Shown: piece by piece, positions 57,201 through 64,000 of the stretch
Layout of the letters: each line of letters starts with the position of its first letter
Position numbering within the stretch: position 1 is the first letter of the stretch
Origin: Lottia gigantea
Lineage: Eukaryota > Mollusca > Gastropoda > Lottiidae
Assembly: GCF_000327385.1 (NCBI RefSeq)
Contig: NW_008710756.1
Span: 674,305-738,304, forward strand
Direction of reading: 5' to 3'
Length of the DNA stretch: 64,000 bases
The notes under the pieces: model-generated
Seen by the model: only the letters and a program-made list of their open reading frames with translations
Told to the model about the DNA's origin: nothing
The model's database searches: none
Translations under genes and position numbers: made by a program

Positions 57201-60200
57201 ATGCCCCTCTATCTCCCTTCGATTGTGAGTGATTTACATGGACCCCTTTGTTTATTTATTTGAACTTGGAATGCACAAGCAGATTTATTGAAGTTCTACA
57301 ATAGGCACATCTGTGTCTTATAGTTTTATTCTTTGGCTATTATGATTTTTATCGCCTGTCATATGTTATCATGTCCATCAAACTATCTGGTTTTGTTTTT
57401 ACAGTGAAATTGGAATCTGGAGAGCAGATTACCTTCTTAGACACACCTGGTCATGCTGCATTTAGTGCAATGAGAGCTCGTGGTGCTGAAGTTACAGATA
57501 TTATTGTATTAGTGGTAGCTGGTGATGATGGAGTTATGGAGCAAACTGTAGAATCTATTAATCATGCTCGAAGTGCTGGAGGTAGGTTGGTCATTTGACA
57601 GATACTCTTTCAGATTATAATCATCTAGATGAAATCATTAAGATGAAATTTGAATACCTTTTTTTTTTAGTATATGTCAAGTAGATATGAAAGATTAGGG
57701 TGGTTGAAAGGTAACAATTTACTATCCAACAGAAGGCACTGGCACAGGGTTAAAGCAATGTTCACGAATGTGAAGGTTATATCTAGTTACAATATTTGTT
57801 TGAATGGCTCTGATATATTTTCTTATTTTGCCTTTTCAGTTCCCATTATTGTTGCTGTAAATAAAATGGATAAACATGATTTTGATTTGGTAGGTTTTAA
57901 ACAATGTAGAATGATGATCTTTTTTTTGAGTCTAACACAATCTTATTTTCTTCTAAGTCAATGACAAATTGCCTGCATGAAAAATGTTTGATCTTTTCGG
58001 TGGATTATTTGGCATGTAAATACCATCATCATGATTATTTATTACGTTGCTTCTGTCATTTTGTACAGAGTATGCTCTCAAAATTCACTACATGCATCCG
58101 TTTATGATTGGGCGTAAAAATACTTGCGATGGTGTGATCTGGAGGAGAAAAATTATGATTGTCTGTCACTTACATTATATTTTGTGTTTATTTACAGAAA
58201 AGAACCACGAAAAAGTTATTAGAACAAGAAATTGTAACAGAAGAATTTGGTGGTGATATACAAGTTGTACCTATATCAGCATTGAAGGTAATTATTGGGT
58301 CCTTCAAACTGTTTATCATAGAAGGTTATTAGGGTCACTGAGGATCCTTTCTTTCAGACTTTCACACACCAAATATGATAAGAAGGGTTTCTCATGCAGA
58401 TCTGTGGGTTCAAAAGATACATTGGAACCTGTTTGTAGCCCATAAAATATGTGTTATATTGCTCTAATGAAAATAAATTTCAAGCAAATGTGGTAAACAA
58501 CAGTAGAATGTAAAACTCAAGTTTATGTGTATTTTATTAGACTTTCTGGATTGAGCTTTGAAATAGGATAAAGTTGATATCATTATATTGAGTATTAGTA
58601 TATCATGATACATCTGTTTCAAATATTAAGTTAAAATTGTGATGATATCCTCTGGATAAAAATTTGACCATATATCATGATAACTAGTAAACTACCATAT
58701 ATCACAATATGCTGATATTTCAGTAGTTTTTAATCAGACGATATTACTAACAATATGATTCCTGTACCAGTATATATTGGTATATATCACCCAGCTCTAC
58801 TTTGAAATGTTTTATTTGCTGTTTAAGGGAACCAATGTTGATCAATTACAAGAAGCTATTGTGGCCTTATCTGAGATATTAGATTTAAAATGTGATCCTG
58901 TTGGATTAGTGGAAGGTAGAGTCATTGAGTCAAAAACAATACCAGTTAGAGGGTAGGTGTTGAGTTTTTATCACTGGACATGAAGTTGTTCACCATTTGA
59001 TAACCAGACTGATGGCTTACTAATTCTGATCGCCCTTGATAATACTTATATAAAGGAGTATGATAGACACCATCTGATTGGTTAGTTTTGCTTCAGATAA
59101 TTTGTATATTAACCAATAGGAAATTTCTATTTATGATTTATGAAGCATTCTTTCTGGATTTATAAATCATAAATAGAAGTTTCCTATTGGTTAATATACA
59201 AATTATCTGTAGCAGAACTAGCCAATCAGATTGTTTCTATCATACTCCTTTATTTAGTATGATTTCTATAGAATGAAAGGCCCAAATAATATAATGATAA
59301 TCAATTGGGTATAACAGGTTGTGAGTAGATATTAAATGGCTATTTTATTGTTGTTTTAAGATACAATAAATACAAATTTCAGGAAAGTTGCCACTGCATT
59401 AATACAGCGAGGTACATTAAAGAAAGGAAGTTTTCTCGTTGCTGGGACTACATATGCAAAAGTAAGTAACTATACATAACTCTTTTATAACAATGCAATG
59501 CAATTACATGGGGAGGAGGATAGGTATTAGTGTGACCCATCGATCATGCTCTTATATAGCTTTCTTTGAAGTAAGAGCCATCTTAATCTCTCATGTGAAA
59601 CTACACATGTATACAATTTTCATTTTAGATTGTCCAATACCCTTGGAAATATAATGGACTGGTGTTTAGACTGTATCTGGATGACAATAGAATAGTTATG
59701 TTAATTTTGTTTATTTTTATGTAGGTACGAAGTATGTTAGATGAAAGTGGTAAACTGATGATGGAAGTATCACCATCAATACCTGTAGAGATAAGTGGTT
59801 GGAAAAATTTACCGTCTGCTGGAGATGAGATATTACAAGTGGAATCTAAGGTATTTTGACAATATATCTCTGAATAAAATTTTGAAACCTAATTGATTGG
59901 TTGCTCTGGAAACCTCTTTGTTTTAATATTAGAGCCTCTTGGGTCTCTGTATTTGGTTTACAAAAGCCATGGTGGCTTGATGTCCTGGTGGACATAGATT
60001 AAGATGATATTTTCATTTTTTTTATCCTGGTTTTCTGTTTTCGAAAGCATGTCATTATCAGAGGTGATAGCTTGGAAAAGATATCTACTTCAAAGATCCT
60101 TACAAGATGGTACTGAGGAATAAGATATCTGTGAACTTTTGGTATTAAGAGTGAAGAAGTTCCTAAAATCTCTTAAGTAAACCAGTGGCCATTTTTAGTA

Positions 60201-63200
60201 TAAACCACCAAGTGATCACTGAAGTACAACTCAACTCAACAACTCAACTCTAGTTTCTATGGCAACATGATAGTGATAGGAACAGGCTACCTGTTATTTT
60301 TCAGAAAAAAGCTGAAGAAGTTGTGGAATATCGACTGAAGAAAGAGCTAGATATAAAAGGGGATGAAGAACAGCCTGTTATAAATATGAAAAGATTGGAA
60401 CATGATATAAGACATCGAGCTGTCATTGCTGATATCAAAGCAAGAGGTTTTAATAAGGCCAGACATCATGAGACTATGAGAGAGATTGTGGTAGATTCAT
60501 ATGAAGGACCTGAACTTTCACTTGTTTTAAAAGGTAATTCATTTCTTTGGCATGTCTAAGTCTTATACAGTTCTTTTGTGGCCATCATAGTGGCAAGAGT
60601 TGAATCCGTGTCTATAGAGTAGAGTATGTGGCTACAGTGTGGAGTATGTGGCTATAGAGTAGAGCATGTGGCTACAGTGCAGAGTATGTGGCTATAGAGT
60701 AGAGCATGTGGCTACAGTAATGAAGTCTGTGGCTATAGAGTTGAAGTTTGTGGCTATAGAGTAGAATATGTGGCCACAGTGTGGAGTATGTGGCTATAGA
60801 GTAGAGTATGTGGCTACAGTGTGGAGTATGTGGCTGTAGAGTGGAAAATGTACTATATTGATAAAATCCTTCGCTATAGAGATCAAGTCTGTGGCTATAG
60901 AGTTGAAGTCTGTGTCTATAGAGTAGAGTATGTGACTGTAGAGTTGAGTCTGGTTATATGGTGGAAAATGCGGCTATAGAGATGAGTCTGTGGCTATAGA
61001 GATGAATATGGATAAATATGATAGATAGATGTATTACTGTTAGTGTCAATGTGAACTATATTTTTATTTCAGGTGATGTTCATGGTTCTTTACAAACAAT
61101 ACTAGATTTATTACAAACATACCAATCTACTAAATGTCGTTTGAATATCTTACATGAAGGTGTAGGAGATGTTACAGAACTTGATGTAGAGAGAGCCCAT
61201 GCTTTTAATGGTATGGTTTTCCTTTTAATTTGTATTAACTGTTACTACCGGTAATACTAAGAAATAAGAAATTATATGGCTAAAGTATAATAGCAACTTG
61301 AAATCAATTTCTGATGATTGTGCTACCTCAGAACTTAGTTTATACATTATACTTTTGATGTTTCATTCAGATGTGCAGAATATCTTTGACAATATTCTGT
61401 TTAGAAAATGTTTGACTTTGTAACCCAAAACGCTTTACTTATTGATCGCATAATCAAGACAATTTGTATGGTAACCATCCTGTATTATATTAAAATGATA
61501 CATCTTTTGGTTTGCAAAACACAGACACCTCAAAAGGCTATAAAACTAACTAGTTTTGCAAATGGCCTGGCCTTTCTTACTCGTGCAAAAAGTTATTTAT
61601 AACTTTAAAAAGTCTCGAATTTTTCCTTAAAAAGTCTTTGAATTTTCCATTGAAAAGGCCTTGAATTTTATCGTTGAAGATGGGTTCCCTTATGCTAATA
61701 TTTATATAAATATAAAGTAGAGGTGTTCTAATGACTTATAGTCAAACAAATACTAGTTTGTCTCACATGTCCATAATTAATTCATAATTAGCTAAATTAG
61801 AAGAGAATTACCAGCAGAATTCCAATGAGTGACTGATTTGTTTATCCAGACTGTACGTACATGAACATTTATGATTGGTTAAAACTCTTAATTATATGCA
61901 ATAAGAACATAATGATATGATTAAGAATATATGATATCAATCAATCAATCAAATAGTTTGCTTAATTTTACACTAAGAAATAAGGAAACCCATCTTTAAA
62001 AGTCCTCAAATTTACATTTGAAATGTTCTTCAAACAATGTTAAACTTACATGGTGTCTATATTACAGGAATTGTGTATGTATATTACAGGAATTGTGTAT
62101 GTATATTACAGGAATTGTGTATGGTTTCAATGTTACTGTACCAGCTGCCATACAATATATAGCTAATCAGTTATCAGTGCCTTTATCAGTCCATCAAGTT
62201 ATTTATAAGTTATTTGATGATCTGTTAGAAAGACTCAATGAAAGATTACCTGTTATAAAAGAAGAAGAAACTATAGGTTTATATTTTTTGTTTATCATTT
62301 TAATATCAAAAGAAGTTTTACTGATAACTACTTATCATTAATGATAAATGTTCTGAATCCACAATATAAGCCAACTGATTGGCATGGAATACACAGAACC
62401 AAAAATACTGATCATGATTGGTGTGGCATACACAGAACAAAAAATATTGATCATGATTGGTATGAAACAGAACCAAAAATACTGATCATGATTGATGTGG
62501 AGTATGACAGAACCAAACATACTGATCTTGATTGGTATGAAGTACATAGAACCAAAAATACCGATCATGATTGTTATGGAGTAAACAGAACCAAAAATAT
62601 TGATCATGATTGTTATGGAGTACACAGAACCAAAAATACTGATCATGATTGGTGTGGAGTACAAGAGAACCACAAATACTGATCATGATTGGTAGGGAGT
62701 ACAAGAGAACCACAAATACTGATCATGATTGTTATGGAGTATGACAGAATTGCAAATACTGATCAGTATTGTTATGGAGTATGACAGAATTGCAAATACT
62801 GATCATGATTGTTATGGAGTATGACAGAACCGCAAATACTGATCAGTATTGTTATGGAGTATGACAGAACTGCAAATATTGATCATGATTGGTCTAAATT
62901 GGTTGCTTTCAACTTCCTGATTATATATTGTATTATATTTGAAGGATAAATGTTCATATTATCCTATTTTACAGGTCAAGCTACAGTTAAGAAAGTATTT
63001 CAATTTAAAGATGGTCATAAGAAAGTGAAAGTTGCAGGATGTTTATGTACTACAGGAGCTATAGAGAAAGTTAAACCAGTTAAATTGATTAGGGATGATG
63101 AAGAAGTGTATAGAGGTAAGGATATTGCCGATCAATTTAGTTCCCTAAAATTTCATCGTGTACAAACATATAGTGCCTTCTCATTGTACTCAACATGTAC

Positions 63201-63722
63201 AGTATTTAGTTAAAGGGGCATTCTTGTTTTTTCAGAGGTTGAAAAAATTTTTGATCAAATTTTTAGAAAACCCTACACTAAAATCTAGAGAAATGTCCTT
63301 AGTCTGAAAGTTTTAGAATTTGCTGAAAAGTGCAAAATTAAAACCTTTGTGGATGTAGAAATTCTCATACACTGCCTCATCTGTAAATGCAGATTAATCT
63401 CTAAGTTGAGCCCCATGGTCAACATCTCTATATAAATTCTGACTTTTTGAAAAACACAACAAACGAAACTATTCTGCGTCGATTGATAATTGGAGTTACC
63501 TCCCATGGACAATGATTCCCACTCTATGCTTATGATTTTCTACTTACAGGTCAGATTCAAACATTAAAATATTTTAAAGATGAGGTTCAGACAATAAAAG
63601 CTGATAAAGAGTGTGGTATATGTTTAAATGATAACTCAGTAATGGTAAAAGAAGGTGACATTATACAATGTTTTAATGAGCTTGAGTTACCACAATATAT
63701 TGATTGGAATCCCGGATTTTGA
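54223..63722 (+). CDS. MTIF2: Mitochondrial translation initiation factor IF-2 (16 exons, complete)
   Basis: Known role: GTPase that brings formyl-Met-tRNA to the mitochondrial small subunit and promotes subunit joining. Exons: 54223-54423, 54687-54798, 55729-55791, 56037-56157, 56822-56982, 57405-57581, 57840-57889, 58198-58287, 58828-58952, 59383-59461, 59725-59850, 60305-60533, 61073-61210, 62112-62276, 62975-63115, 63550-63722. All phases agree; 716 residues (human 727). Exon 1 is basic, Ser/Gln-rich and free of acidic runs, as a mitochondrial presequence. GTPase motifs: G1 GHVDHGKT (about 185-192), G2 [11 protein letters not shown]3 DTPGH (232-236), G4 NKMD (286-289), G5 SAL (322-324). 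Domain II shows [20 protein letters not shown]; domain [14 protein letters not shown] and [12 protein letters not shown]; domain [15 protein letters not shown]; it ends IDWNPGF. All switch residues are present, so it should be functional. Confidence 0.97.
55365..55637. mobile_element. Foldback MITE family A, diverged copy in MTIF2 intron 2
   Basis: Contains AGGACACTGATAGCATCAAT, CAATTCCACTAAAAT and ends AAAACCTCTTTACAACCTCT. The left terminus is lost and the central hairpin has changed. Confidence 0.75.
55878..55985. mobile_element. Foldback element family B fragment, MTIF2 intron 3
   Basis: TTTGCCGGTGTTGATTTGAG, TCTTGAATATATGTAAGTAG and TGTACCTCAAACTAGAAATT match the left arm of 39556-40045. 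It stops about 50 bp before the exon 4 acceptor. Confidence 0.6.
56318..56537. mobile_element. Foldback MITE family A, part copy in MTIF2 intron 4
   Basis: Contains ATGCTTTATCACATAAGGCC, GACGTCATCAACCACTTGGT and ends AAACCTTGTCCTAATCCCTT. A duplicated 'TATGATCAATTTGCACTA' precedes it. Confidence 0.75.
59052..59252. mobile_element. 200-bp near-perfect foldback in MTIF2 intron 9
   Basis: The left arm runs TAAAGGAGTATGATAGACAC through AATTTGTATATTAACCAATA to TCTATTTATGATTTAT. The right arm is its reverse complement, ending ATCATACTCCTTTA, with few mismatches over about 90 bp. The loop is only about 20 bp. It is a MITE by structure. Its transcript would form a long hairpin. Confidence 0.88.
60595..61010. 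repeat. GTGGCTATAGAGTAGAGTAT minisatellite in MTIF2 intron 12
   Basis: About 20 copies of an 18-20-bp unit alternating between GTGGCTATAGAGTAGAGTAT and GTGGCTACAGTGTGGAGTAT forms. The array ends about 60 bp upstream of the exon 13 acceptor. Confidence 0.92.
61605..62005. repeat. Dispersed repeats in MTIF2 intron 13
   Basis: 61605-61680 is the CTTGAATTTT repeat also seen at 49377-49695. 61665-62005 is an inverted copy of 16225-16590, from GATGGGTTCCCTTATGCTAA to AGGAAACCCATCTTTAAAAG. Confidence 0.75.
62060..62125 (+). repeat. Triplicated 3' splice acceptor of MTIF2 exon 14
   Basis: TATTACAGGAATTGTGTATG recurs at 62060, 62082 and 62104, a 22-bp period. Each copy has a complete ACAG|GAATTGTGTATG acceptor and exon start. 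Only the third keeps the reading frame (GIVYGFNV). Confidence 0.95.
62112..62276 (+). CDS. MTIF2: MTIF2 exon 14
   Basis: Reads [20 protein letters not shown] then [19 protein letters not shown], matching the end of IF-2 domain III and the linker to domain IV. The start was chosen at the third of three tandem acceptors because only that one continues the frame of exon 13 (AAT G|). Confidence 0.94.
62375..62890. repeat. 39-bp minisatellite, about 13 copies, in MTIF2 intron 14
   Basis: Unit of the form GGAGTACACAGAACCAAAAA then TACTGATCATGATTGGTAT. The period is a multiple of three, so frames stay open on both strands (plus 62341-62682, minus 62338-62713). No evidence that either is translated. 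Confidence 0.93.
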
Positions 63723-64000
63723 TGGTGGTTTGAATGTAGGCTTTAAACAAATTCTTAGATCCGTGAGAATGATTGACTGCTGAATATTGACCAATCCTTT
63801 TGATATCACCGACAATGTTTTACCCACAAACAACAAAGCGACGAAGTGTGTGTCATAAATGAAATTTAATTTTTAATGAGTCGTATGTATCTAACAAAGT
63901 GGTATTGAGGTTTACATGGGGTAATTGCAATGCAGACAAAAAATATCCAGAACAATTGAAGGGAGGTTATTTTGATGGTTGTTGTGGTGATTAATAACTG

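Noticed and set aside
62338-62713. Overlapping open frames on both strands with HRTKN / FGSVY repeats
   Set aside because: They are produced by a 39-bp minisatellite inside an intron.

Overview
The window is AT-rich animal nuclear DNA. It holds four intron-containing protein genes, short introns with GT-AG ends, and a dense load of minisatellites, foldback elements and SINE copies. I infer a mollusc, most likely a gastropod. The basis is the tRNA-type SINE, repeats carrying 'GGGCGTATA' hairpins, and 'AGGGCAATAACTC' / 'TTTCATCAAGATC' repeats of the kind I associate with mollusc genomes. No search was run, so the species is unknown.

Layout. (1) 1-1401, minus: the 5' part of a NOXRED1-like gene (NADP-dependent oxidoreductase, pyrroline-5-carboxylate reductase-like); its 3' end lies outside the window. 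(2) 1935-4767, plus: a complete five-exon FAM50/XAP5 gene, head-to-head with NOXRED1 across about 530 bp. (3) 4768-10578: a gene-poor gap where FAM50 and PACS converge, with two or three foldback elements and one orphan putative exon. (4) 10579-51522, minus: a complete PACS gene. I could place 22 coding exons, and their lengths sum to 2514 nt (837 codons plus stop) with every junction phase agreeing. Intron 5 is about 14 kb and holds many repeats. (5) 51523-54222: a head-to-head gap. (6) 54223-63722, plus: a complete 16-exon MTIF2 gene (mitochondrial translation initiation factor IF-2), 2151 nt or 716 codons plus stop.

The genes are housekeeping genes (mitochondrial translation, splicing-linked nuclear factor, trans-Golgi/endosome sorting, redox enzyme). 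Nothing suggests they act in one pathway. The two head-to-head pairs could share promoters.

I found no undescribed multi-gene system. The most unusual structure is at splice sites. Three exons have tandem arrays built from their own splice-site sequence: a 53-bp unit at the acceptor of PACS exon 8, a 22-bp unit at the acceptor of MTIF2 exon 14, and a 20-bp unit at the donor of PACS exon 16. At both acceptor arrays the correct frame requires the most downstream copy. Several foldback families share 'TTAAAG' termini, which suggests related mobilising enzymes.
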